Of a stretch of DNA of 64,000 nucleotides, positions 1 to 7,407 are shown piece by piece. Location of the stretch: NCBI RefSeq assembly GCF_039530285.1, contig NZ_BAAAOK010000028.1:124001-188000 (forward strand). Direction: 5' to 3'. The DNA is from Actinomadura_C alba (GTDB lineage Bacteria; Actinomycetota; Actinomycetes; Streptosporangiales; Streptosporangiaceae). Each line of letters opens with the position of its first letter. Position 1 is the first letter of the stretch. A program made the translations under genes and the position numbers. The notes below the pieces were generated by a model, which did not search any database, was not told the origin of the DNA, and was given only the letters and a program-made list of their open reading frames with translations.

Positions 1-2
1 TG

Positions 3-437
3 GCGGCACTGGACGCGCTGCCGCGCACGGACGACTTCTGGGCGGGATGGGCCAACGACCGGCCCACGATCACCAAGCTCTCCGAATACGCGGGGGCCCG
101 TCTCGACCGCGATCCCGATGATTTCCTCGCCGGCCGGACGCTCGTCGCGCTCGCGTTGTCGTACGGCGCCAACGACGGGGGACTGCCGTACCTCACCGCC
201 GAACTCGCCGCGGACGCCGCCGCCGTGGGCGACGCGGTGATCGCGGCGCAGTGGATCTGGTCCGAGATCGGCCTGGACACCACGTACGAACTGCGTCGGA
301 CGCTCTCCGCCGCCGACCGGACCGTGGTGGAACGCCTGACACGGGACGGTCAGGGCTGGACCGCGGTGGCCGCCCGGATCGCCCTGGACGTCCTGGACGG
401 CGCCGGCCTCGATGAGGCGTACACCCGGCACCGCTGA
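3..437 (+). CDS. C-terminal part of an unrecognised protein, cut by the window start
   Basis: The reading frame is open from the first bases of the window to a TGA at 435-437, giving about 144 residues of a protein whose start lies upstream. An internal TTG at 156 could be mistaken for a start, but the frame upstream is uninterrupted and reads as protein with normal codon bias. The sequence is Ala/Asp/Leu-rich and looks alpha-helical, with no membrane segment and no motif I recognise. The next gene is on the opposite strand and converges on it. Function unknown; being coding is well supported by frame length and GC-rich third positions. Confidence 0.7.
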   Translation, partial: AALDALPRTDDFWAGWANDRPTITKLSEYAGARLDRDPDDFLAGRTLVALALSYGANDGGLPYLTAELAADAAAVGDAVIAAQWIWSEIGLDTTYELRRTLSAADRTVVERLTRDGQGWTAVAARIALDVLDGAGLDEAYTRHR

Positions 438-480
438 GGAACACCGACCCGGATCGGAAGGGCCGGGGGTCGTCCGGCGG

Positions 481-1200
481 TCATGGGTCGTCGGGGTCGT
501 CTTCGTACGGCGTCTCTTCGAGGAGGCGCAGGTTGATGTCCTGGGCCCACTCCGCGGCGAACCGCTTCACCCGCAGCACCTCCTCATGATCCAGCCCGTA
601 CTCTGCGAACTCGGCGTCATCGCGGAGTTCGGCGCTCTCCAGCCGGGCGGCGAGCCGCTCGAGCGAGAAATCGGGCTCATGTGAGCGGCCCAGCCACTCC
701 AGCCGCTCGAAGCCGTAGATGTCGGCGAGGGAGGCGGCGTCGATGAGGTCGCGCGCGACGCCTCTTCCGTGGACCTCCCGCATCCTCAGCCCTATCGCGT
801 CGTCAAAGCCGACCACGGGGAAGCCGACCACGGGGAAGCCGACCACGGGGCAGGAGCCGAGCACGGTCGGTGTCACGCTCAGCGAGGCGGCCATGATGTC
901 GATCTCGCAGGACTCGGCCGAGGCCGGGTCGGTGACGACGAGCCGGGCGGAGCCCTCGTCGCCGGTGGCCGTCTCGACCTCGAGCCCCCGCGCCCGGTAG
1001 TCCTCCGCGATCTGGGCCGCCACCCGGCCGGCCGGCAGCGGACCGGTGGTCACGAGATCGAGCCCCCGGCTCGGCCGGTCGACCAGCCCGTGGGCCTTCA
1101 TGGCGTAGGCCCCGGCCAGGAACAATCCGTACTCCTCGCACCGGCCGAGCACGGATTCGATCAGCCGCCGGTGGAACGGCGGCAGCACGGGCGGCGTCAT
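481..1200 (-). CDS. Nucleotidyltransferase-fold protein, AbiEii/DUF1814-like
   Basis: A 239-residue protein. Residues about 20-45 have the N-terminal pattern of AbiEii-type nucleotidyltransferases: a Gly-Ala-x-Ala-x-x-x-His-Gly helix followed by Arg-Pro-Ser-Arg and a Leu-Asp-Leu strand. The usual Asp-x-Asp metal motif reads Gly-Leu-Asp, so the first Asp is missing and activity is doubtful. I chose the ATG at 1198-1200 because the longer frame runs into cysM on the same strand in another frame. A 15-bp tandem repeat (808-852) encodes a repeated Val-Val-Gly-Phe-Pro unit in the middle. It lies 40 bp downstream of cysM and may be co-transcribed. No partner AbiEi antitoxin is adjacent. Confidence 0.7.
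   Translation of the reverse strand: MTPPVLPPFHRRLIESVLGRCEEYGLFLAGAYAMKAHGLVDRPSRGLDLVTTGPLPAGRVAAQIAEDYRARGLEVETATGDEGSARLVVTDPASAESCEIDIMAASLSVTPTVLGSCPVVGFPVVGFPVVGFDDAIGLRMREVHGRGVARDLIDAASLADIYGFERLEWLGRSHEPDFSLERLAARLESAELRDDAEFAEYGLDHEEVLRVKRFAAEWAQDINLRLLEETPYEDDPDDP
808..852 (-). repeat. Three-copy 15-bp in-frame tandem repeat
   Basis: The unit GCCGACCACGGGGAA (plus strand) occurs at 808-822 and 823-837, with a third nearly complete copy at 838-852. It is in frame with the minus-strand AbiEii-like gene and adds copies of a five-residue Val-Val-Gly-Phe-Pro unit. Similar 15-bp in-frame repeats occur in two other genes of this window. Confidence 0.9.
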
Positions 1201-1240
1201 GTCCCGAGTATCGGTGAGACCCGGGCCGGTCGCCCGCCGA

Positions 1241-2188
1241 TCAGGCCCAGAGCTGGCCTTCGAGGCGGGCTTCGGCCTCCTCGAGGGTGCCGCCGTAGGC
1301 GCCGGTGGAGAGGTACTTCCAGCCGCCGTCGGCCACGACGAACGCGATGTCGGCCCGCTCACCGGCCTTGACGGCCTTGGCCGCCATCCCGAGCGCCGCG
1401 TGCAGGGCGCCGCCGGTGGAGATCCCCGCGAAGATCCCCTCCTGTTCGAGGAGCTCACGGGTGCGGCGCAACGCGTCCTTCGCGGCCACCGAGAACCGGG
1501 TGGTCAGCACCGAGGCGTCGTAGAGCTCGGGCACGAAGCCCTCGTCGATGTTGCGCAGGCCGTACACCAGCTCGCCGTAGCGCGGCTCGGCCGCGACGAT
1601 CTTGACGTCCGGGACCTGCTCGCGCAGATAGCGGCCCACGCCCATGAGCGTGCCGGTGGTGCCGAGGCCCGCGACGAAATGCGTGATCGTCGGCAGGTCC
1701 TCGAGCAGCTCGGGACCGGTCGTCTCGTAGTGCGCCAGCGCGTTGGCCTCGTTGCCGTACTGGTAGAGCATCACCCAGTCGGGGTGCTCTTCGGCCAGCC
1801 CCTTGGCCACCCGTACGGCCTCGTTGGAGCCGCCGGCCGCCGGCGAGGAGATGATCTCGGCCCCCCACATCTCCAGCAGCTGGCGCCGCTCGGCGGAGGT
1901 GTTCTCGGGCATCACACAGATCAGCCGGTAGCCCTTGAGCTTGGCCACCATGGCCAGCGCTATGCCGGTGTTGCCGGAGGTGGGCTCGAGGATCGTGCGG
2001 CCCGGCGCGAGCAGGCCGTCCTTCTCCGCCTGCTCGATCATCCACATCGCCGGCCGGTCCTTCACCGAGCCGGTCGGGTTGCGGTCTTCGAGCTTGGCCC
2101 ACAGCCGCACGCCGGGCGAGGGCGAGAGGCGGGGCAGGCCCACCAGCGGCGTGCGCCCGAGCGAGTCCAGCAGTGAGTCGAATCGCAT
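1241..2188 (-). CDS. cysM: Cysteine synthase, CysO-dependent CysM type
   Basis: A 315-residue fold-type II PLP enzyme. The Ser-Val-Lys-Asp-Arg motif puts the PLP lysine at K43, followed by the Thr-Ser-Gly-Asn-Thr-Gly substrate loop (about 70-75) and the phosphate loop Gly-Thr-Thr-Gly-Thr near 175. In mycobacteria CysM condenses O-phosphoserine with the thiocarboxylate of CysO, giving a CysO-cysteine adduct that Mec hydrolyses. The same three genes sit here in the order mec, cysO, cysM, so that specificity is inferred from context. The start lies one base after the cysO stop, implying translational coupling. Length is close to M. tuberculosis CysM (323). Confidence 0.93.
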   Translation of the reverse strand: MRFDSLLDSLGRTPLVGLPRLSPSPGVRLWAKLEDRNPTGSVKDRPAMWMIEQAEKDGLLAPGRTILEPTSGNTGIALAMVAKLKGYRLICVMPENTSAERRQLLEMWGAEIISSPAAGGSNEAVRVAKGLAEEHPDWVMLYQYGNEANALAHYETTGPELLEDLPTITHFVAGLGTTGTLMGVGRYLREQVPDVKIVAAEPRYGELVYGLRNIDEGFVPELYDASVLTTRFSVAAKDALRRTRELLEQEGIFAGISTGGALHAALGMAAKAVKAGERADIAFVVADGGWKYLSTGAYGGTLEEAEARLEGQLWA

Positions 2189-2189
2189 C

Positions 2190-2480
2190 TCAGCGCAGGC
2201 CGTGGGCGGCGCCGCCCGCGACGGCCGGGAGGATGGTCACGTTGTCGCCGTCGGACACCTCGGTGTCGAGGCCGCCGAGGAAGCGGACGTCCTCGTCGTT
2301 GAGGTAGACGTTGACGAACTTCCGCAGGCCCTTGTCGTCGACCAGCCGGTCGCGCAGGCCGGGGTGACGGGCGTCGAGGTCGGCGATGAGCTCCTCGAGC
2401 GTGCCGCCCTTGCCCTCGACCGCCTTGGCTCCATCGGTCAGGTTGCGCAGAATGGTGGGAATCCGGACCTCGATCGCCAT
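2190..2480 (-). CDS. cysO: Sulfur-carrier protein CysO (MoaD/ThiS family) with C-terminal extension
   Basis: A 96-residue beta-grasp sulfur carrier. Residues about 60-90 carry the family signature (Phe-Val-Asn-Val-Tyr, Asp-Glu-Asp-Val-Arg-Phe, then Thr-Ile-Leu-Pro-Ala-Val-Ala-Gly-Gly). The C-terminal Gly-Gly, which must be exposed to form the thiocarboxylate, is at 89-90 and is followed by six more residues (AAHGLR) before the stop. M. tuberculosis CysO ends at Gly-Gly. The ATG at 2478-2480 was chosen because AAGGAG lies about 10 bases upstream and homology starts there. The neighbouring JAMM protease Mec is the obvious candidate to trim the tail (inference). Confidence 0.92.
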   Translation of the reverse strand: MAIEVRIPTILRNLTDGAKAVEGKGGTLEELIADLDARHPGLRDRLVDDKGLRKFVNVYLNDEDVRFLGGLDTEVSDGDNVTILPAVAGGAAHGLR

Positions 2481-2618
2481 CGCGATGGTCTCCTTCAGCG
2501 TTCGTACGGGCTTGTGGTCGGGGCCATGGCCCCACCAGGAGGTTGGAACGGGCACGGCCGGCCCATCGCTTGACGACTCGGCGGGGGCACTCGGCGAATT
2601 CCGGGCCGGCGGAACGCC

Positions 2619-2723
2619 TCAGGAACAGTCGTAGACGACTTCGGCGCGGCAGTGCCCGAACAGGCAGTTCTGCACGGGCGACAGACGGGAGAAGCCGCGT
2701 GGCCTCCGCTCGATCGTCTGCAT
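2619..2723 (-). CDS. Small Cys-containing ORF between mec and cysO (possible leader peptide)
   Basis: A 34-codon ORF too short for most gene callers, starting 17 bases after the mec stop and ending about 138 bases before cysO. It contains three cysteines (a C-x4-C pair at 20 and 25, and Cys33 one residue from the end). No strong ribosome-binding site precedes the ATG. The position inside a cysteine-biosynthesis operon, with Cys codons and a non-coding stretch before cysO, fits an attenuation leader; a small zinc-binding protein is the alternative. I do not recognise a family. Coding status is moderately supported by position and codon bias only. Confidence 0.45.
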   Translation of the reverse strand: MQTIERRPRGFSRLSPVQNCLFGHCRAEVVYDCS

Positions 2724-2740
2724 GTGGTCAGTTTACCGAG

Positions 2741-3157
2741 TCAGCCGCCGGCCTCGACGATGCGGACCTCTTCCTCGGTGACCCGGCCGTCGACGATCCG
2801 GTACGAGCGGAACTCGATCTTCTCGGGATCGCGGGTCGAGACCAGGGCATAGTGGGCGTTCGGCTCGGATGCGTACGAGATGTCGGTGCGCGACGGGTAG
2901 GCCTCGGTGGCGGTGTGCGAGTGATAGATCACCACCGGCTCCTCGTCCGCGTCGTCCATCGCCCGCCACACCCGCAACTGCTCCATCGAGTCGAAGCGGT
3001 AGAACGTCGGAGAGCGCTCGGCGTTCACCATCGCGATGAACCGGCTGGGGGTGTCCGAACCGATGGAGCCGGCCACGACGCCGCACGCCTCGTCGGGGTG
3101 GTCGGCGCGCGCGTGCGCAACGATCTTGTCGACGAGGGCACGTTCGATCGTCAGCAT
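2741..3157 (-). CDS. mec: Mec, JAMM-type metallopeptidase releasing cysteine from CysO
   Basis: A 138-residue JAB1/MPN/Mov34 zinc peptidase (M67). The JAMM signature is complete: Glu23 upstream, His79-Ser-His81, then Ser89 and Asp92. In M. tuberculosis Mec hydrolyses the CysO-cysteine adduct made by CysM, freeing cysteine and regenerating CysO. Related JAMM proteases also remove residues after the Gly-Gly of sulfur carriers, which would be needed for the extended CysO encoded just downstream. It is about 100 bases downstream of the DUF2017 gene on the same strand. Confidence 0.93.
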   Translation of the reverse strand: MLTIERALVDKIVAHARADHPDEACGVVAGSIGSDTPSRFIAMVNAERSPTFYRFDSMEQLRVWRAMDDADEEPVVIYHSHTATEAYPSRTDISYASEPNAHYALVSTRDPEKIEFRSYRIVDGRVTEEEVRIVEAGG

Positions 3158-3254
3158 GCTGGAAGGGTATCCAGGCCGTCCGCCGCGCAGGCAGCCGCCT
3201 CAGCGGGTCGGATCGCGGTCACGGAGATCTCCGGGGCTAAGCGCCTTCCCGCGA

Positions 3255-3779
3255 TCACCAGAGCGCGCGGACGAGGCTCTCCTGCAGGACGGTGAGCCAG
3301 TCGTAGACGGCGAACGTCGGGTAGCGGGGATCGCTGATGTCGAGCCGGTCGAGCCGGTCGTAGAACTCCTCGGTGATGTCGAGCCGGGTGCCGAGCGCCA
3401 GCCGCACGTCGTTGAGCACCCGCAGCCAGGCATGCGCCTGATCATCATCCAGTGTGATCTCGCCGGGGCGCAGGCCGTCCAGCACGACGCCCGCGTCGAG
3501 TCGCTTGCGGTCGCGCAGACCCGCCTCGGTGTAGCGGCGGAACTCCTTCGCGGCGTCGGCGTCCTCGCGGTAGGCGTCGGGGAACAGCCTGGCGAGGACG
3601 GGGTCGTCCGGCTTCTCTGCGTCCTCGGCGATGCCGAAACCGGCCAGCTCACCCTCACCGGCCGGTCGCTCGTCCACCAGCGCCACCAGCTGCTCCACGA
3701 GCGTGCGGACGATGGCGACCTCCTCGGCCTCCAGCCTGAGCCGCACGCCCTTGCCGGCGCGTTCGAACCCGGTGCTCAT
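3255..3779 (-). CDS. DUF2017 family protein (AosR-like regulator)
   Basis: A 174-residue, mostly helical acidic protein of the actinobacterial DUF2017 family. The M. tuberculosis homologue in the same gene order (Rv1332, AosR) was described as a redox-responsive regulator of the mec-cysO-cysM operon. This protein contains no cysteine at all, so any role here cannot depend on its own thiol switch. It lies between clpS and mec. Assignment rests on synteny and on sequence features at the C-terminus (Tyr-Asp-Arg-Leu-Asp and Ala-Val-Tyr-Asp-Trp-Leu segments). Confidence 0.85.
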   Translation of the reverse strand: MSTGFERAGKGVRLRLEAEEVAIVRTLVEQLVALVDERPAGEGELAGFGIAEDAEKPDDPVLARLFPDAYREDADAAKEFRRYTEAGLRDRKRLDAGVVLDGLRPGEITLDDDQAHAWLRVLNDVRLALGTRLDITEEFYDRLDRLDISDPRYPTFAVYDWLTVLQESLVRALW

Positions 3780-3827
3780 CGGCGGCCCGTCCCCCCGCGG
3801 CGGTTCGAACGATCACTCACCGGTCGC

Positions 3828-4118
3828 TCAGACGTCCTGCTTGACCGTCGCCCACAGCCCGTAGGAGTGGAGGATCTCGACATCTCGTTCCATCTCCTCT
3901 CTCGTGCCGTTGGCCACGACGGCGCGGCCCTTGTGGTGGACGTCGAGCATGAGCTTCTCGGCCTTCTTCCGCGGGTAGCCGAACACCGACTGGAACACGT
4001 ACGTGACATAGGACATCAGGTTGATCGGATCATTCCAGACGATCGCGATCCATGGCCGGTCCTGCCGCACGTCCTCGTCGGACCGCGGCCGTTCGAGCTC
4101 AACCGGCGCGGTGCTCAT
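3828..4118 (-). CDS. clpS: ClpS, ATP-dependent Clp protease adaptor
   Basis: A 96-residue ClpS. The core Trp-Asn-Asp-Pro-Ile-Asn-Leu-Met-Ser-Tyr-Val segment (about residues 28-38) includes the acidic residues that bind the N-degron alpha-amino group. Downstream come the conserved Ala-Glu-Lys-Leu-Met-Leu helix and the His-His-Lys-Gly-Arg-Ala turn. ClpS delivers N-end-rule substrates to ClpA/ClpC. It is first in the minus-strand clpS-DUF2017-mec-cysO-cysM run and divergent from pncB, as in other actinobacteria. Confidence 0.95.
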   Translation of the reverse strand: MSTAPVELERPRSDEDVRQDRPWIAIVWNDPINLMSYVTYVFQSVFGYPRKKAEKLMLDVHHKGRAVVANGTREEMERDVEILHSYGLWATVKQDV

Positions 4119-4275
4119 CGGTTCGCATGCTCCCTTCGCTCATGGCCCTGCCCATCTATGGTGCACACACGGGGCCTTAGTGTTTCAACCTGTGGACCAT
4201 GTGCCGTCACCTTCAGCCCGGGAAGAGCCGGCGAGCCTCGCTCCACGGCCTCGCACGGGCGACCGGAGAGAGCCT

Positions 4276-5583
4276 ATGAGCACAGCGCTGCTGACGGATC
4301 AATATGAACTGACCATGCTCCGGGCCGCCCTGGAGAACGGCACGGCCGACCGCAGGTCGGTCTTCGAGGTCTTCGCCCGGCAACTGCCGCCGGGCCGCCG
4401 GTACGGGGTGGTCGCCGGGATCGGCCGGCTGCTCGACTCGCTGGAGTCGTTCGTGTTCGACGACGAGACGCTGGCGTTCCTGACCTCCCGCGGTGTCGTC
4501 GACGCCCCGACCGCCGAATGGCTGTCGAAGTACCGCTTCGGTGGTGACATCTGGGGATACGCGGAGGGGGACTGCTACTTCCCCGGCTCCCCGGTCCTGG
4601 TGGTGGAGGGGACGTTCGCCGAGGCCGTCGTGCTCGAGACGCTGCTGCTCTCGGTGCTCAATCACGACTCGGCGATCGCGTCCGCGGCCGCGCGGATGGT
4701 GCGCGCGGCCGGGTCCCGGCCGCTCATCGAGATGGGCTCGCGGCGCACGCACGAACTGGCCGCCGTGGCCGCCGCCCGCGCCGCCTACATCGCGGGATTC
4801 AGCACCACGTCGAACCTCGAGGCGGGGCGGCTGTACGGGGTGCCGACCGCGGGCACCGCCGCACACTCGTTCATCCTGCTGCACGACAACGAGCGGCACG
4901 CGTTCCAGTCCCAGCTGGCGACCCTGGGCGCCGACACGACGCTGCTGGTCGACACCTACGACACCGAGCGGGCCGTGCGCAGGGCGGTGGAGCTCGCCGG
5001 GCCCTCGCTCGGCGCCGTACGGATCGACAGCGGCGATCTGACGGTCGTGGCCGCACAGGTCCGCGAGCTCCTCGACTCGCTGGGCGCCGAGCAGACCCGC
5101 ATCGTCGTCACCGGCGACCTGGACGAGTACTCCATCGCCGCGCTGGCCGCCGCGCCCGTGGACGCGTACGGCGTCGGCACGTCAGTGGTGACCGGCTCGG
5201 GCGCGCCGACCGCCGGGCTGGTCTACAAGCTGGTGGCGCGCGGTGACTCCGCCGACCCGGACGCGCCGATGCGGTCGGTCGCCAAGCGTTCGGCCGAGAA
5301 ACAGGGCCGGGGCGGGCACAAGTCGGTGGTCCGGCACATCGACGGGAGCGGCGTGGCCCAGGCCGAGATCGTCACCACCGGCGAGTCCGTTCCCGGGCCG
5401 CACGACCGCACGCCGCTGGTGCCTCTCGTACGGGAGGGCGGCGTCGTCGGCCGCGAGCCGCTCGCTGTCGCCCGCGCCCGGCACGAGCGGGCACTCGGCG
5501 AGCTTCCGCCGACCGCCCTCCAGCTGTCGCGCGGCGACCCGGCGATTCCGACGGAGTTCGTGGACACACATGTGTGTCCCTGA
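4276..5583 (+). CDS. pncB: Nicotinate phosphoribosyltransferase
   Basis: A 435-residue NAPRTase of NAD salvage, converting nicotinate and PRPP to nicotinate mononucleotide. The N-terminus has the family start Leu-Thr-Asp-Gln-Tyr-Glu-Leu-Thr-Met at residues 5-13, and the barrel carries Glu-Met-Gly-Ser-Arg-Arg (near 153) and Arg-Ile-Asp-Ser-Gly-Asp (near 255). The upstream frame stays open, but ATG 4276 has GGAGAG eight to ten bases before it and matches the family start. Divergent from clpS as in M. tuberculosis (pncB1 is Rv1330c). No membrane or secretion signal. Confidence 0.95.
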   Translation: MSTALLTDQYELTMLRAALENGTADRRSVFEVFARQLPPGRRYGVVAGIGRLLDSLESFVFDDETLAFLTSRGVVDAPTAEWLSKYRFGGDIWGYAEGDCYFPGSPVLVVEGTFAEAVVLETLLLSVLNHDSAIASAAARMVRAAGSRPLIEMGSRRTHELAAVAAARAAYIAGFSTTSNLEAGRLYGVPTAGTAAHSFILLHDNERHAFQSQLATLGADTTLLVDTYDTERAVRRAVELAGPSLGAVRIDSGDLTVVAAQVRELLDSLGAEQTRIVVTGDLDEYSIAALAAAPVDAYGVGTSVVTGSGAPTAGLVYKLVARGDSADPDAPMRSVAKRSAEKQGRGGHKSVVRHIDGSGVAQAEIVTTGESVPGPHDRTPLVPLVREGGVVGREPLAVARARHERALGELPPTALQLSRGDPAIPTEFVDTHVCP

Positions 5584-5664
5584 TGGTATTTCGCGAGTGT
5601 GACGGTGTGATGTAGCGCGCAATGTCCCACTGACGCGGCGACTTGTCACTTAGCCTGGTGCACC

Positions 5665-6498
5665 ATGTCTGACGCGCCGATCGGGATCTTCGACAGCGGG
5701 TTCGGCGGCCTGACCGTCGCACGCGCGATCCTCGATCAACTCCCCGGTGAGCCGATCCTCTATCTGGGCGACTCCGCTCGCCAGCCCTACGGTCCCCGGC
5801 CGATCGCCCAGGTGCGCTCCTACGCCCTCGAGATGCTCGACGAGCTCGTCGAAGAGGGCGTGAAGATGCTGGTCATCGCCTGCAACAGCGCCAGTGCCGC
5901 GGTCTTGCGGGACGCCCGTGAGCGCTACGACGTCCCGGTCGTCGAAGTGATCCTGCCCGCTGCCCGCCGCGCCGTGCGCGCCACCCGGCACGGCAGGGTG
6001 GGGCTCATCGCCACCCGCGCGACCGTCACCAGCCGTTCCTACGACGACGCCTTCGCCGCCGCCCCGCACATCGCGCTCACCAGCGTCGCCTGCCCCCGGT
6101 TCGTCGAGTTCGTGGAGAGCGGGGTGACCGCGGGCGACGAGTTGCTCGAGATCGCCACCGCCTACCTCCAGCCGATCATCGACGCCGGCTGCGACACGCT
6201 GATCCTCGGATGCACTCACTACCCATTGCTCACCGCGGTGATCTCGTACGTTGTCGGTGACGGGGTCACACTGGTCTCGAGTGCCGACGAGACCGCGAAG
6301 GACGTCTACCGAGTGCTGCACGACCAGGGGCTGGTGCGCGCGGATACGACTCCCGCGCCCGGGCACCGGTTCCGCGCGACCGGTGATCCCGCGATCTTCG
6401 CTGCGCTCGGCCGCCGGTTCCTCGGGCCAGAGATCAACCTGGTCGAGACCGCCACGCCGGGCGGCCGGGTCGTGAGCACCTGGTCCACCGCCACCTGA
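5665..6498 (+). CDS. murI: Glutamate racemase
   Basis: A 277-residue Asp/Glu racemase supplying D-glutamate for peptidoglycan. Both catalytic cysteines are present: Cys73 in Ala-Cys-Asn-Ser-Ala and Cys183 in Gly-Cys-Thr-His-Tyr-Pro. The N-terminal Gly-Ile-Phe-Asp-Ser-Gly-Phe-Gly-Gly-Leu-Thr motif (residues 7-17) is intact. It is followed after 26 bases by the MBL-fold hydrolase and then rph and rdgB, an order conserved in mycobacteria. Confidence 0.96.
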   Translation: MSDAPIGIFDSGFGGLTVARAILDQLPGEPILYLGDSARQPYGPRPIAQVRSYALEMLDELVEEGVKMLVIACNSASAAVLRDARERYDVPVVEVILPAARRAVRATRHGRVGLIATRATVTSRSYDDAFAAAPHIALTSVACPRFVEFVESGVTAGDELLEIATAYLQPIIDAGCDTLILGCTHYPLLTAVISYVVGDGVTLVSSADETAKDVYRVLHDQGLVRADTTPAPGHRFRATGDPAIFAALGRRFLGPEINLVETATPGGRVVSTWSTAT

Positions 6499-6524
6499 CC
6501 CGTGTTTCGGAGGAGGAGATACGT

Positions 6525-7277
6525 GTGAGGCTCACCATCATCGGATGCTCCGGCAGCCTGCCGGGGCCGCAGAGCCCGGCGTCGTGCTACCTGGTCGAGG
6601 CCGACGGGTTCACCCTGCTGATCGACCTCGGCAGCGGCGCGCTCGGTCCGTTGCAGCGCTACCACGATCTCTACGACATCGACGCGATCCTGATCTCGCA
6701 CCTGCACCCCGACCACTGCTTCGACCTGTGCGGGTACTGGATCGTGCGCACCTATTACGCGCGGCCGGGCCAGACCAGGATGCCGGTGTACGGGCCTCGG
6801 GGCACGGCGGACAGAATGGCCCAGGCGTACGGACTCGATCCCGATCCGGGGATGCGGGAGACCTTTGATTTTCAGACGTTCCCCCAGGAGCCTTCTGATA
6901 TCGGTCCGTTCAGGGTCACCACGGCTCGGATGAATCATCCCATCGAGACCTATGGGATGCGGATCGAATACGACGGCCGGGTGCTCGCCTATTCCGGAGA
7001 CACCGGGGAATGCGATGCTCTCGTGGACCTGGCGCGCGACGCCGACGTGTTCCTGTGCGAGGCCTGCTGGTTCGAGCAGCCCGGCCTGCCGCCCGACATG
7101 CATCTGACGGGGCGTACGGCGGGCGAACACGCGGCGCGGGCCCACGCGAAGAAGCTCGTCCTCACCCATCTGCTGCCATGGAATGACACCGACCGCACAT
7201 TGTCGGAGGCGAAGGCGAGCGGGTTCCGCGGAGATATCGAGATCGCTCAGCAGGGTGCGCGCTACGACCTGGGCTGA
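6525..7277 (+). CDS. MBL-fold metallohydrolase (RNase Z-like superfamily)
   Basis: A 250-residue metallo-beta-lactamase-fold protein. The metal motif His-Leu-His-Pro-Asp-His is at about 59-64, with further ligands likely at the Asn-His (near 136), Gly-Asp-Thr (near 163) and a C-terminal His. The GTG at 6525 was chosen because a strong GGAGGAGG lies 8-15 bases upstream. The M. tuberculosis counterpart in this position is Rv1339, for which a cyclic-nucleotide phosphodiesterase activity has been proposed; substrate here is not shown by the sequence. Confidence 0.88.
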   Translation: MRLTIIGCSGSLPGPQSPASCYLVEADGFTLLIDLGSGALGPLQRYHDLYDIDAILISHLHPDHCFDLCGYWIVRTYYARPGQTRMPVYGPRGTADRMAQAYGLDPDPGMRETFDFQTFPQEPSDIGPFRVTTARMNHPIETYGMRIEYDGRVLAYSGDTGECDALVDLARDADVFLCEACWFEQPGLPPDMHLTGRTAGEHAARAHAKKLVLTHLLPWNDTDRTLSEAKASGFRGDIEIAQQGARYDLG

Positions 7278-7289
7278 CCGTTCCCGGTT

Positions 7290-7313
7290 CGCCGAACAAG
7301 CGGCCGTTCGGCG
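7290..7313. terminator. Inverted repeat between the MBL gene and rph
   Basis: An 8-bp perfect inverted repeat (CGCCGAAC at 7290-7297, GTTCGGCG at 7306-7313) with an 8-base loop, 13 bases after the MBL stop. It has no U-tract, as usual for actinobacterial hairpin terminators. It could separate murI-MBL from rph-rdgB transcription. Confidence 0.4.
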
Positions 7314-7407
7314 TCGTGGACATGCCGAATTCGCCATTTCCGCGCCGCCTTCGACGTGAGCGGACGCCGGAAATGCGCGGGGAACGGCGGGCGGTAGGGT
7401 GAGGAGC

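Noticed and set aside
2481..2555. N-terminal extension of CysO from 2555
   Set aside because: No homology upstream of residue 1 of the chosen start, and the ribosome-binding site AAGGAG belongs to ATG 2480.
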